Source of the DNA: Mesobacterium_A hydrothermale
GTDB taxonomy: Bacteria; Pseudomonadota; Alphaproteobacteria; Rhodobacterales; Rhodobacteraceae
NCBI RefSeq assembly: GCF_035818635.1
Contig: NZ_JAYLLH010000010.1
Span: 82,856-146,855, forward strand
Length of the DNA: 64,000 nucleotides
Direction: 5' to 3'
Positions within the stretch are counted from its first letter, which is position 1. Every line of letters begins with the position of its first letter. The position numbers and the translations under genes are program-made. The notes under the pieces were generated by a model. It was not told the origin of the DNA and searched no databases. It saw nothing but the letters and a program-made list of their open reading frames with translations. Shown piece by piece: positions 15,417 through 23,776 of this stretch.

Positions 15417-16604
15417 ATGAGCGAAAACGTTGTCGGTACACAGTTCGTCGGTAAGAAATCGCGCGTCTTCTGGCTGGCGCTGAAGACCGGCATGCTGACC
15501 GTGCTGACGTTGGGGTTTTACCGGTTCTGGATGAAGACACGGCTGCGGCGCTGGTATTGGTCGGCGATCCGTCCCGGGGGCTATCCGCTGGAATATGTTG
15601 GCGACCCGTTCGAAAAACTGCTGGGCTTTCTGATCGCGGTGGTAGTCCTGGCGTTCTACATCGGCATCGTGAACCTGCTGCTGATGTTCCTGAGCTATTC
15701 GTTCTTCCAGGACAATTTCGTCGCTTATACCGCCAGTTTTGTTGGCGTGGTCCCGCTGTGGTTTTACGCGCAGTTCCGATCACGGCGTTACGTACTGGCG
15801 CGGACCCGCTGGATGGGGTTGCGGTTCGGGCTGGAACCCGGGGCCTGGGGCTATGCCGGGCGGGCGCTGCTGTACTGGGGGCTGACCCTTGTCAGCCTTG
15901 GCATTCTGGCGCCGCTCATGGTGTTCCGGCTCGAAAAATACATCACCGACCGCACCTATTTCGGCACCGAACGGATGCACCAGGGCGGGCGCTGGACAAT
16001 GCTCTACCGCCCGATGCGGCCACTGATCATTTCGGTACTGATGCTGATCGTGGCAGCGGTTTTGTTCGTGGCGGAACAGATCGGCCCGGGTACTGGCCTG
16101 TCCGTCCTTGGCATGGGCGGTTTGCTCTACGGGTATTTCGCTTTCAAGGTGAACGGCTTGGCGGTACTGACCCGGCACAAGCACCTGGCCGGCTGCAGTC
16201 TTGAGATGCGACCAAGCGCCGGGGCGGTGCTGGGCATCTACGCGCTTGGCTATGTGCTGGCCACATTCGTGATCGCCATTCCCGGAACCGCCTTGTTCAT
16301 CCTGCTGCTGGTGGTTCAGTCCCCCGATACCGCCGCCGAACTGTCGCTGGGCACCGGGGGCTGGGTGGCAGATCAGTCGCGCTGGGTGCTGGTCGCGGTT
16401 TCGGCCATGCTGTATTTCAGCATTTTCCTGCTTTGGTCGGCATTGACCCATACGTTTGTCACGATGCCAACGATCAAACACTACGCCCGCACGTTGACGC
16501 TGATTGAACCAGCCAGTCTGCTGAGCATCACCCAGCGCCCGCGGGACGCAGCCGAACAGGCCGAAGGCTTTGCCGAAGCGCTGGATGTGGGGGCATCGAT
16601 ATGA
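15417..16604 (+). CDS. YjgN-family (DUF898) multispanning membrane protein
   Basis: A 395-aa inner-membrane protein of the DUF898/YjgN family, whose biochemical role is unknown. Typical features are the N-terminal LALKTGMLTVLTLGFYRFWMKTRLRRW block, repeated in variant form further along, and several hydrophobic helices (about seven to nine). The start MSENVVGTQF at 15417 is chosen; the upstream ATG at 15360 adds an arginine-rich non-conserved stretch. The stop overlaps the next gene's start by 4 nt (ATGA), so the two are translationally coupled. Confidence 0.88.
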   Translation: MSENVVGTQFVGKKSRVFWLALKTGMLTVLTLGFYRFWMKTRLRRWYWSAIRPGGYPLEYVGDPFEKLLGFLIAVVVLAFYIGIVNLLLMFLSYSFFQDNFVAYTASFVGVVPLWFYAQFRSRRYVLARTRWMGLRFGLEPGAWGYAGRALLYWGLTLVSLGILAPLMVFRLEKYITDRTYFGTERMHQGGRWTMLYRPMRPLIISVLMLIVAAVLFVAEQIGPGTGLSVLGMGGLLYGYFAFKVNGLAVLTRHKHLAGCSLEMRPSAGAVLGIYALGYVLATFVIAIPGTALFILLLVVQSPDTAAELSLGTGGWVADQSRWVLVAVSAMLYFSIFLLWSALTHTFVTMPTIKHYARTLTLIEPASLLSITQRPRDAAEQAEGFAEALDVGASI

Positions 16605-17722
16605 GCACGCTGTTTCGTACCGACATCGCCCCCGAACCGTACGAAGAGGCCGCCGAATATCTGGATGGCCACAGCGCCACGCCGCACCCGGTCACGCTGC
16701 GCATCGACGAATTGTCGGCCAAGCTGGAAATCATCGGCGAAGACATCCGCGTGCGCTGGCTATTGACGGACATCCGCGAAATCCCCGATCAGGCCGGAAA
16801 TGACATGATGGTGCTGCGCGAACGCGGCAATACCCTGCGTCGGGTGATCCTGCGCAACCGGTCACTTGCCCCTCGCCTGCCCTACCGCACCCGAAGCGCC
16901 CCGGTGACGAACCGGCTGCGGCTGACGGGCTGGGCGTTCGGAGCGGTGGCGTCGGTCGCGCTGATCATTTTCGTACTGGTGCCGACCATGGCGAACCAAC
17001 TGGCCAATTTCATTCCCCCTGAAGGCGAACGCGCCCTGGCGGAGGCCACGCTGGACCAGATTCGCAGCGCGCTGGATGAAACCGGACTCCAGGGTGTGCG
17101 CACCTGCACCAGCGTCGATGGCACCGCCGCACTGAAGAAGATCGAGACCCGGCTGACCAGCGTGATGCCGGATGCGCCGGAGCTGACTGTCTTCGTCCTG
17201 GATCACGGCATGGTCAACGCCTTTACCCTTCCGGGCGGATATCTCGTGTTTTTTCGCGGGCTGCTGGACAACGCCGGCAGCGCCGAACAGGTCGCGGCGG
17301 TGTTTGCCCATGAAATGGGGCACGTCATCAGCCGAGATCCCACCCGACACGCGCTGCGGTCTGCCGGGTCGATCGGGGTGTTGGGACTGTTGTTCGGGGA
17401 TTTCGCCGGGGGCGCGATGGTGCTGTTTCTCACCGAACGTCTGATCGACGCGCAATACAGCCAGGAAACCGAATCGCATGCGGACACCTTTGCCCAGGAT
17501 CTGCTGATCCGCGCGGGCATCGCGCCGTCAGCCCTGGCCGACATGTTCGCGCGATTCCGGGCGCTTGGCCCCGAACCGACCGAAATGGAAAAACACTTCC
17601 TCAGCCATCCTGACCTTGGCGACCGGATCGCATCGGCCAGGGCCGCAACGCCTGCAGAGTTCCTGACAGAACCGGTGCTGACCGACCGTGAATGGCAGGC
17701 ATTGCAGGGGATCTGCGATTAG
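16601..17722 (+). CDS. Membrane-anchored M48-family zinc metallopeptidase
   Basis: A 373-aa protein. A ~100-residue cytoplasmic N-terminal part is followed by one transmembrane helix (about 108-130) and an M48 peptidase domain. The zinc site HEMGH (near residue 241) supplies two His ligands and the catalytic Glu, and the third ligand is the Glu of ETESHADTF about 50 residues later. Relatives include the BepA/LoiP group, which handles envelope proteins. It overlaps the DUF898 gene by 4 nt, suggesting a joint function at the membrane. Confidence 0.9.
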   Translation: MSTLFRTDIAPEPYEEAAEYLDGHSATPHPVTLRIDELSAKLEIIGEDIRVRWLLTDIREIPDQAGNDMMVLRERGNTLRRVILRNRSLAPRLPYRTRSAPVTNRLRLTGWAFGAVASVALIIFVLVPTMANQLANFIPPEGERALAEATLDQIRSALDETGLQGVRTCTSVDGTAALKKIETRLTSVMPDAPELTVFVLDHGMVNAFTLPGGYLVFFRGLLDNAGSAEQVAAVFAHEMGHVISRDPTRHALRSAGSIGVLGLLFGDFAGGAMVLFLTERLIDAQYSQETESHADTFAQDLLIRAGIAPSALADMFARFRALGPEPTEMEKHFLSHPDLGDRIASARAATPAEFLTEPVLTDREWQALQGICD

Positions 17723-18195
17723 CGCGGCGTAACAGGGACCCACAGTTCATAGGCCATGCCGTCCGGGCCATTGCGCGGATCGTCGGGATAGCATTCGAAC
17801 ACCGCGCCTTCGCGCTGGTGATAGTCCGAGGCCGGCAGCCAGTCGGAAAACATCCAATCCAAGTCCTGTGGCAGGCGAAAGATCGGGCCGAACCGGCGCA
17901 GCACGGCATAGGTGCCGGACGACAGCGTCACCGCACAGGTGCCCTCGGGCAGGGTCGCCGGAAGTTCAGACACTTCGCGGGCCACGAAATACCGAAACCC
18001 GCCGTTGCCGTCCGCCTCGGTCGAGACGCCAAACATGGCACCGGGCACGGCGTTGGCGATGTCGTAACCGGCGGCAAAGAACGCTTCCCATTGGGCGGGA
18101 ATCTTGTCGCGGGTTTCCATCGTGTACCGGTCGCCCTGCCCCACAAGAACACGTTGCGGCATCTCGATGACCTCGGGGGACGGAATGTTGCGCAT
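17719..18195 (-). CDS. GyrI-like/AraC effector-binding-domain protein
   Basis: A 158-aa stand-alone effector-binding domain of the GyrI/SOUL-like superfamily. The C terminus shows DWLPASDYHQREGAVFECYPDD and YELWVPV, the typical end of this fold, and the middle GTYAVLRRFGPIFRLPQ matches its core helix. Such proteins bind small amphipathic ligands, or in GyrI's case DNA gyrase, but the ligand cannot be told here. There is no DNA-binding domain. The stop overlaps the convergent peptidase gene end by 4 nt. Confidence 0.8.
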   Translation of the reverse strand: MRNIPSPEVIEMPQRVLVGQGDRYTMETRDKIPAQWEAFFAAGYDIANAVPGAMFGVSTEADGNGGFRYFVAREVSELPATLPEGTCAVTLSSGTYAVLRRFGPIFRLPQDLDWMFSDWLPASDYHQREGAVFECYPDDPRNGPDGMAYELWVPVTPR

Positions 18196-18284
18196 GAGCT
18201 TTCCCTTGGTTTCACACCTGGGTTGCCCCTGATCTTAGCAGTGTTTGGGCAAACCGTCGCCCCTTTCCCGAAAAACGCGACGTC

Positions 18285-18298
18285 GGTTGGCGCTAACG
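18285..18298. promoter_or_regulatory. Candidate LacI-type operator upstream of etfBA
   Basis: GGTTGGCGCTAACG resembles, at 11 of 14 positions, the palindrome TGTTAGCGCTAACA that I recall for the LacI-family carbon regulator CceR/AkgR of Rhodobacterales. It lies 107 bp before the etfB start. A related site is found upstream of pckA. The consensus is from memory and the match is imperfect. Confidence 0.3.
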
Positions 18299-18404
18299 TG
18301 ACGATTTTGGCCTGTTGCGACGGACCACTGTTGGGTATCACCCGTCGAAAGATTTGCAGGAGTCGCAGGCCCGCCTGCGCGAAACCAGGAAGAGGAACGC
18401 GAAA

Positions 18405-19163
18405 ATGAAGGTGCTCGTACCTGTCAAACGCGTGATCGACTACAACGTGAAAGTCCGCGTGAAAGCGGATGGATCGGGCGTCGATCTTGCCAACGTCAAA
18501 ATGTCGATGAACCCGTTCGACGAAATCGCCGTCGAAGAGGCCATCCGCCTGAAAGAGGCCGGCAAGGCGACCGAGATCGTGGCCGTGTCCATCGGTGTGA
18601 AGCAAAGCCAGGAAACCCTGCGCACGGCTTTGGCCATGGGCGCCGACCGCGCGATCCTGGTGGTTGCTGCCGATGACGTGCACCAGGACATCGAGCCGCT
18701 GGCTGTGGCCAAGATCCTGGCCGCCGTGGCCAAAGAAGAAGAGCCGGGCCTCGTTCTTTGTGGCAAGCAGGCGATCGACAACGACATGAACGCCACCGGG
18801 CAGATGCTGTCGGCGCTGCTGGGCTGGAGTCAGGCCATGTACGCCAACAAGGTGGACGTGGACGGCGATCATGCAGTGGTGACCCGCGAAGTGGATGGCG
18901 GCCTGCAGACCGTCAAGGTGAAGATGCCCACGGTCATCTCGACCGACCTGCGTCTGAACGAGCCGCGCTATGCCTCGCTGCCGAACATCATGAAGGCCAA
19001 GAAGAAGCCGCTGGATGAAAAGACCGCCGCCGACTACGGCGTCGATGTCACCCCGCGGCTTGAAATCGTGAAAACCACCGAGCCGTCCGAGCGGGCTGCC
19101 GGGATCAAGGTAGGCTCGGTCGACGAGCTGGTGGCGAAACTCAAGGAAGCAGGAGTGGTTTGA
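18405..19163 (+). CDS. etfB: Electron transfer flavoprotein beta subunit
   Basis: EtfB (252 aa) forms the ETF heterodimer with EtfA and passes electrons from acyl-CoA dehydrogenases, sarcosine/dimethylglycine dehydrogenases and similar flavoenzymes to ETF-ubiquinone oxidoreductase. The sequence starts MKVLVPVKRVIDYNVKVRVK and contains the FAD/AMP-domain core LVLCGKQAIDNDMNATGQM and the C-terminal KAKKKPLDEKT recognition-loop region. Likely clients in this window are the methylsuccinyl-CoA dehydrogenase, the second acyl-CoA dehydrogenase and the DMGDH-like enzyme. The start at 18405 follows AGAGGAA. The stop and the etfA start share one base. Confidence 0.97.
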   Translation: MKVLVPVKRVIDYNVKVRVKADGSGVDLANVKMSMNPFDEIAVEEAIRLKEAGKATEIVAVSIGVKQSQETLRTALAMGADRAILVVAADDVHQDIEPLAVAKILAAVAKEEEPGLVLCGKQAIDNDMNATGQMLSALLGWSQAMYANKVDVDGDHAVVTREVDGGLQTVKVKMPTVISTDLRLNEPRYASLPNIMKAKKKPLDEKTAADYGVDVTPRLEIVKTTEPSERAAGIKVGSVDELVAKLKEAGVV

Positions 19164-20089
19164 TGGCGGTTCTTCTTCTTGCCGAAGTGACAAACGGCGC
19201 TCTGGCGACCGATGCCGTCTCCAAGGCGGTGACCGCGGTTGCGGGCCTGGGCGATGTGCATGTTCTGGTGGCGGGTCAGGGTGGCGATGCCGCCGCAGCC
19301 GAGGCGGCCACGCTCACCGGCGTGTCCAAGGTTCTGTTCGCGGGCGATCACGGCTTTTGCCACATGCTGGCCGAGCCGGTTGCCGATCTGATTGTCGGCA
19401 TGGCGGGTGACTACAGCCACATCGCCGCACCGGCCACGACCGACGCCAAGAACGTGCTGCCGCGCGTGGCCGCGCTGCTGGATGTGATGGTGCTGACCGA
19501 TGTGACCGCGGTCATTGATGCCGACACTTTCGAGCGTCCGATCTACGCCGGTAACGCGCTCCAGACGGTGAAATCTTCGGACCCGGTCAAGGTGATGTCG
19601 ATCCGGACCACCGGCTTTGACGCCGCCGCAACCGGCAATTCCGCCCCGGTCGAGGCTGTCGATACGGCAGCCAGCGCGGGCCTGTCCGAATGGGTCGAGG
19701 ACAAGGTCGCCGAAAGCGACCGTCCGGAACTGACTTCGGCCGGAATCGTCGTGTCGGGCGGCCGTGGCGTTGGGTCCGAAGAGGACTTTGCCCTGATCGA
19801 AAAGCTGGCAGACAAGCTGGGCGCCGCCGTTGGCGCGTCGCGTGCAGCGGTCGATTCGGGCTTTGCACCGAACGATTGGCAGGTGGGCCAGACCGGTAAG
19901 GTCGTGGCACCCGAGCTTTATGTCGCCGTCGGCATTTCCGGTGCGATCCAGCACCTGGCCGGCATGAAGGACAGCAAGATCATCGTGGCCGTCAATAAGG
20001 ACGAAGAAGCGCCGATTTTCCAGGTCGCTGATTTTGGCCTGGTGGCCGACCTGTTCGACGCCGTTCCGGAACTGACCGAGAAGCTGTAG
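19163..20089 (+). CDS. etfA: Electron transfer flavoprotein alpha subunit
   Basis: EtfA (308 aa) binds the redox-active FAD of ETF. The conserved C-terminal FAD-binding region is present: VVSGGRGVGSEEDF, AAVGASRAAVDSGFAPNDWQVGQTGK and YVAVGISGAIQHLAGMKDSK. The gene starts at the ATG at 19163, which overlaps the etfB stop by one base (TGATG), with AGGAG at 19151-19155 as ribosome-binding site. A terminator follows 40 bp after the stop. Confidence 0.97.
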   Translation: MAVLLLAEVTNGALATDAVSKAVTAVAGLGDVHVLVAGQGGDAAAAEAATLTGVSKVLFAGDHGFCHMLAEPVADLIVGMAGDYSHIAAPATTDAKNVLPRVAALLDVMVLTDVTAVIDADTFERPIYAGNALQTVKSSDPVKVMSIRTTGFDAAATGNSAPVEAVDTAASAGLSEWVEDKVAESDRPELTSAGIVVSGGRGVGSEEDFALIEKLADKLGAAVGASRAAVDSGFAPNDWQVGQTGKVVAPELYVAVGISGAIQHLAGMKDSKIIVAVNKDEEAPIFQVADFGLVADLFDAVPELTEKL

Positions 20090-20114
20090 GCGCGGACGCG
20101 GGCCAAAACCCGCC

Positions 20115-20984
20115 CTATGAAATCCGAAGGCCCGCCCCGGTGGCGGGCCTTTGCGTTGCGGCCAGCAACTCCAAGACCACCGGAGCCAATGCCTGTGCCG
20201 CCTCTTGATGGGCCAGCGGCCCCATCAGCCGTTCGGCGGCGGGGCTGTCGCCTTCGGCAAAGACCATGCCGCGTGTGCCGCGCCCAAGGGCCCGGTCGCT
20301 GGCGGTCAGGTCCAGCACGGCATCAACCCGAGGCGTAAGCCTGTCGACCATCTCGCGGGTGACAAACAACGCCTGTTGCCCATGGTCAGGCATTGCAGAG
20401 TCCGGCATCGGCTGCGCTGCGAACCAGGCCAGGACGACGCGGCCCTGCAACAGCCCGATCAGCCGCACCATCCGCGCGAACCACGAAACCTGAAGCTCTT
20501 CGACCACCTCGGCAAATCGCTGCGGACATAGCTGCTGCAAATGCCCCAGCATGTGGCGTGTAAAGCTGAACTGGGAAAAATCGATGTCCGGGAACAACGC
20601 GGTCAGGCGTGACGACGCCCTGAGAAACCTGTCATTGCGGCGCGGATGCACGGAATAGAACCGGTTCGACATGTTCGCCGCGCCAAGAATCTGCACCACC
20701 GTCACGTCCGCCCCCTTGGCCGCGTTCAACACCTCTGTATCGTTGAGGAACACGTCTAGACCGGCGTTCATACAGCCGAAATTCACGCAGGTTTTTCCGA
20801 TCAGCCGTTCCAACAGCGCCGGGTACGGATCGGCGATGAACAGGCCATAGGTTTCCGTCCCGCCCAGCACAGCAACGAAAGACCCGTCCAGCTTGCGCCG
20901 TGGGCCGCGGAACAGCACACGCGAGCCGCCATAGCGGCATGGATAGTATTCAAGGCCTTCGCGGCCCCCGGCAACATGGTTCAT
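20115..20984 (-). CDS. DUF6473-family protein
   Basis: A 289-aa protein of a family common in Rhodobacterales and largely confined to alphaproteobacteria. The conserved N-terminal block YYPCRYGGSRVLFRGPRR is followed by VAVLGGTETYG, TCVNFGCMNAGLDVFL and ILGAANMSNRFYSVHPRRNDRF. The arrangement resembles SGNH/GDSL-like hydrolase folds (G-T-E and N-G type blocks), but I see no proven activity. The ATG at 20984 is preferred over a GTG at 21014. The gene is divergent from hbdA. Confidence 0.8.
   Translation of the reverse strand: MNHVAGGREGLEYYPCRYGGSRVLFRGPRRKLDGSFVAVLGGTETYGLFIADPYPALLERLIGKTCVNFGCMNAGLDVFLNDTEVLNAAKGADVTVVQILGAANMSNRFYSVHPRRNDRFLRASSRLTALFPDIDFSQFSFTRHMLGHLQQLCPQRFAEVVEELQVSWFARMVRLIGLLQGRVVLAWFAAQPMPDSAMPDHGQQALFVTREMVDRLTPRVDAVLDLTASDRALGRGTRGMVFAEGDSPAAERLMGPLAHQEAAQALAPVVLELLAATQRPATGAGLRIS
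20129..20152 (+). terminator. Rho-independent terminator after etfA
   Basis: An 8-bp stem, GGCCCGCC (20129-20136) with GGCGGGCC (20142-20149), is followed by TTT. It lies inside the last codons of the convergent minus-strand gene, so the two 3' ends overlap at the transcript level. Confidence 0.65.
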
Positions 20985-21143
20985 GGCACCCACCCGAATT
21001 GTCGTTTCCCACACGCGGAAGAATCGGACACGGGTCTTGCCAATTTGCTAAAGCGAAAAAGCTATTCGCGTTTTAGCGACCCACCCTTGCAACCGGCTGG
21101 TCCGCCTGCCTATGCTGACGCGGACATTGCAAGAGGGGCAGAC

Positions 21144-22019
21144 ATGGAAATCCAGTCTATCGGGGTCGTTGGCGCTGGCCAGATGGGCAACGGGATTGCC
21201 CACGTGATGGCATTGGCCGGGTATGACGTTCTGCTGAACGACATCAGCTCCGAGGCGCTGGAAAATGCCGTTTCTCTGATCGAAAGGAACCTTGCCCGAC
21301 AAGCCAGCCGCGGCAAGATCTCTGACGACGAGATGCGGGCCGCCATGGGACGGATCAAGACCACGCTGGATCTGCCCGACCTCGGCAAGACCGACCTTGT
21401 GGTCGAGGCCGCAACCGAGCGCGAAGAGACAAAGCACAAGATCTTTGCGGCGCTTCTGCCGCATCTTCAGCCGCACACGATCCTGACCTCGAACACCTCA
21501 TCCATCTCGATCACGCGGCTGGCCAGCGGTACCGACAGACCCGAGAAGTTCATGGGGTTCCACTTCATGAACCCGGTGCCGGTGATGCAGCTTGTCGAAC
21601 TGATCCGGGGGATCGCAACGGATCAGGAAACCTACAAGACCTGTCTTGGCGTGGTGGAAAGGCTTGGCAAGACCGCAGCCAGCGCCGAGGATTTCCCGGC
21701 GTTTATCGTCAATCGCATCCTGATGCCGATGATCAACGAGGCGGTCTATACGCTGTACGAAGGGGTGGGCAACGTGAATTCGATCGACCAGTCGATGAAA
21801 CTGGGCGCAAACCACCCAATGGGGCCGTTGGAACTTGCCGATTTCATCGGACTGGACACCTGCCTTGCGATCATGAACGTGCTGCATGACGGGCTGGCCG
21901 ATACCAAGTACCGCCCCTGCCCGCTGCTGACGAAATACGTCGAAGCCGGGTGGCTGGGCCGCAAGACCGGACGCGGATTTTATGATTACCGTGGCGAGGT
22001 GCCGGTTCCGACCCGCTGA
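21144..22019 (+). CDS. hbdA: 3-hydroxybutyryl-CoA dehydrogenase
   Basis: A 291-aa soluble dehydrogenase that interconverts acetoacetyl-CoA and 3-hydroxybutyryl-CoA with NAD(P)H. The N-terminal Rossmann motif GAGQMGNGIAHV is near residue 10. The catalytic His lies in MGFHFMNPVPVM with the partner Glu in the LVVEAATE region, and the C-terminal helical domain has GANHPMGPLELADFIGLD. It links butyrate/PHB metabolism and the ethylmalonyl-CoA pathway, where crotonyl-CoA is formed from 3-hydroxybutyryl-CoA. The start at 21144 follows AGAGGGG; longer in-frame readings from 20976 are antisense to the divergent gene. Confidence 0.95.
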   Translation: MEIQSIGVVGAGQMGNGIAHVMALAGYDVLLNDISSEALENAVSLIERNLARQASRGKISDDEMRAAMGRIKTTLDLPDLGKTDLVVEAATEREETKHKIFAALLPHLQPHTILTSNTSSISITRLASGTDRPEKFMGFHFMNPVPVMQLVELIRGIATDQETYKTCLGVVERLGKTAASAEDFPAFIVNRILMPMINEAVYTLYEGVGNVNSIDQSMKLGANHPMGPLELADFIGLDTCLAIMNVLHDGLADTKYRPCPLLTKYVEAGWLGRKTGRGFYDYRGEVPVPTR

Positions 22020-22029
22020 CCGTTCGGTT

Positions 22030-22126
22030 TCGGATCGCGGCGCGATCCGACCGGGGAGCGCCTTCTGCGAAAGCGCGCCTGTTGGGGGCGCTGCCCCCAA
22101 ACCCCCGAGGTATTTGTGCAACCAAA
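22030..22126 (+). repeat. Composite palindromic repeat, copy A (convergent gene end)
   Basis: The element has two hairpins, TCGGATCGC/GCGATCCGA (22030-22038 with 22042-22050) and TTGGGGGC/GCCCCCAA (22082-22089 with 22093-22100), followed by a conserved tail ACCCCCGAGGTATTTGTGCA. Related copies lie at 50736-50901 and 61062-61139. All sit between converging genes, so they probably act as terminators. Confidence 0.75.
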
Positions 22127-22154
22127 GACAGGGGTGCGGGCGCGGCCTGAGGTG

Positions 22155-23045
22155 TCAGCTGGTTCTGAGGCTCAGGACAATATCGCGCAGCCATGCCACG
22201 AATTCGCGCTGCCCACCCTTGAATGCCTTGACCTCTTCGGCGGTGATCGGCTGACCGACTACGGGGGCCTGAGGTTTCTTGCATGCGTGCACAACCTCGT
22301 GGATCAGCAGGCCCTGCCGGAGGGTTGCCGAGAGCTTGTTCGCGATCTGGTAGGCGCGGCTGTTCTGGCCAGGGAAATAGATCGGCACCACCGTGGCGCC
22401 GGACCGCTGGATCATCTTGGCGGTAAACGGGTTCCAGCCTGCCTCGATCGCGGGGCCGAACCAGGTTTCCGACGAGGCCACCACACCGGAGGGAAACAGG
22501 ACGATCACGCCGCCCTCTGCCAGGTGGTCCATCGCGCGTTTGCGCATTGTCAGGCTTTGTTCGCGGGCGTCTTGCTCGTGCGGGAAGGGAACGGGGATCA
22601 TGTACTGTTCGATTTCCTTCACGCCGGTCAACAAGGAACGGGTGAGGATCTTGTAGTCTTCGCGCACGCGGCCGATCAGTTCCGCCAGGATCATGCCATC
22701 CACCAGCCCGTGCGGATGGTTGGCCACCACGATCACCGGGCCGGTCGCGGGGATGCGTGCGATCTGTTCGGCCGGGGTTTGCAGGTCAATCTGCATGATG
22801 TTCAACGCCTGGCGCCAGAATGCCTGACCTTCGGCGGGGCCCATCTTTTCGAACTTGCGCACCATGCGCAGCAACGGCAGCTTGCCGGTCAGCCATTCCA
22901 TCGCGCGGATGGTGTTGGCCTTCCACGGGTTCGTGAAGGTGTTGGCGTAGCTCAGCTTGCGCTTGTCATAGGGGGCGTTGGCCGGCGCCGTGCCATGCCC
23001 GGCACTGTTCTGCGGCGCGCTGTCCACGATACCCCGTTCCGCCAT
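22155..23045 (-). CDS. PlsC-like lysophospholipid acyltransferase family protein
   Basis: A 296-aa protein of the glycerophospholipid acyltransferase superfamily. The catalytic region reads VIVVANHPHGLVDGMILAEL, with the His-Asp pair spaced as in the NHPxGxxDG branch rather than the standard HX4D. The later blocks LFPSGVVASSETWFGPAIEAGWNPFTAKMI and VVPIYFPGQNSRAYQ match the substrate- and CoA-binding motifs. It probably acylates a lysophospholipid, lyso-ornithine lipid or related acceptor; the acceptor is not determinable here. No clear signal peptide; membrane-associated by family. Confidence 0.85.
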   Translation of the reverse strand: MAERGIVDSAPQNSAGHGTAPANAPYDKRKLSYANTFTNPWKANTIRAMEWLTGKLPLLRMVRKFEKMGPAEGQAFWRQALNIMQIDLQTPAEQIARIPATGPVIVVANHPHGLVDGMILAELIGRVREDYKILTRSLLTGVKEIEQYMIPVPFPHEQDAREQSLTMRKRAMDHLAEGGVIVLFPSGVVASSETWFGPAIEAGWNPFTAKMIQRSGATVVPIYFPGQNSRAYQIANKLSATLRQGLLIHEVVHACKKPQAPVVGQPITAEEVKAFKGGQREFVAWLRDIVLSLRTS

Positions 23046-23082
23046 GTTTCACCACCATCTGCGGGCCCGCACACGGGGGGCC

Positions 23083-23361
23083 CTAGCAGTCTTCTCCGAA
23101 CCGATTTGCCACCAGCGCCTCGATCGCGTCGGCAAGAGCCGGGGCGTCGGGACCTGAGGTTTGGACCTCAATAAAGGTTCCCTTCGAGGCTGCCAACATC
23201 AAAAGCCCCATAATGCTGTCGCCCGAGGCGGACAAGCCGTCCTTGCAGACCTCTGCCGTTGCATCAAACCCTTCGGTGACTTCCACCAGCTTGGCCGAGG
23301 CGCGTGCGTGCAGCCCCTTTTCGTTCACGATCTTCAGCTTTCGCGTTACGGAATCAGTCAT
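23083..23361 (-). CDS. ptsH: Phosphocarrier protein HPr
   Basis: HPr (92 aa) carries phosphate from Enzyme I to EIIA proteins. The phosphoryl-accepting His18 lies in EKGLHARASAK, and the regulatory Ser49 that HPr kinase would modify lies in GDSIMGLLML. The gene overlaps the EIIA gene upstream by 8 nt. With EIIA-Man, RapZ and HPrK in the same run and no sugar permease nearby, this is the regulatory (incomplete) PTS typical of alphaproteobacteria. The start at 23361 excludes a spurious N-terminal extension to 23448. Confidence 0.95.
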   Translation of the reverse strand: MTDSVTRKLKIVNEKGLHARASAKLVEVTEGFDATAEVCKDGLSASGDSIMGLLMLAASKGTFIEVQTSGPDAPALADAIEALVANRFGEDC

Positions 23362-23761
23362 GCGGGCCCTGGCTCGGTGAGATGTTCTGGCTGTCGATAT
23401 ACTTGCGCCCGGCCTCCAGCGCCTTGCGCACCGCGTCCGGAACGGCAAGGTGGCGGCTCTTGGCGAGCTTGATCAGCATTGGCAGGTTCATGCCGTAAAG
23501 GATGCGACGATTGGCGGGCATACAAGCCATCAGCGACAGGTTCGAAGGTGACGCGCCGAACATGTCGGTCACGATCACAACGCCCTCTCCGCTGTCCACC
23601 GCATCGGCGGCGGAACAAATCTCGCGCTGCTTGATCTGACGGTCGTGCCCGGCATCGATTGCGATGGCAATCACCCCTGGCTGTTGGCCCACCACGTGTT
23701 CCAGCGCGCTTTGGTATTCGCGTGCCAGGCCTCCGTGGGCGACAATAACGATCCCGATCAA
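23354..23761 (-). CDS. PTS EIIA component, mannose family (regulatory)
   Basis: A 135-aa EIIA of the mannose class, with the phosphorylatable His9 in IVIVAHGGLA and the EIIA-Man core VIVTDMFGASPSNLSLMA. No IIB, IIC or IID partner is present, so it most likely works in signalling rather than sugar uptake. In alphaproteobacteria this protein is always found next to HPr and HPr kinase, close to the ChvG/ChvI two-component genes. It lies 15 bp downstream of rapZ. Confidence 0.93.
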   Translation of the reverse strand: MIGIVIVAHGGLAREYQSALEHVVGQQPGVIAIAIDAGHDRQIKQREICSAADAVDSGEGVVIVTDMFGASPSNLSLMACMPANRRILYGMNLPMLIKLAKSRHLAVPDAVRKALEAGRKYIDSQNISPSQGPHD

Positions 23762-23776
23762 GCTGGCGTGCTCCGG

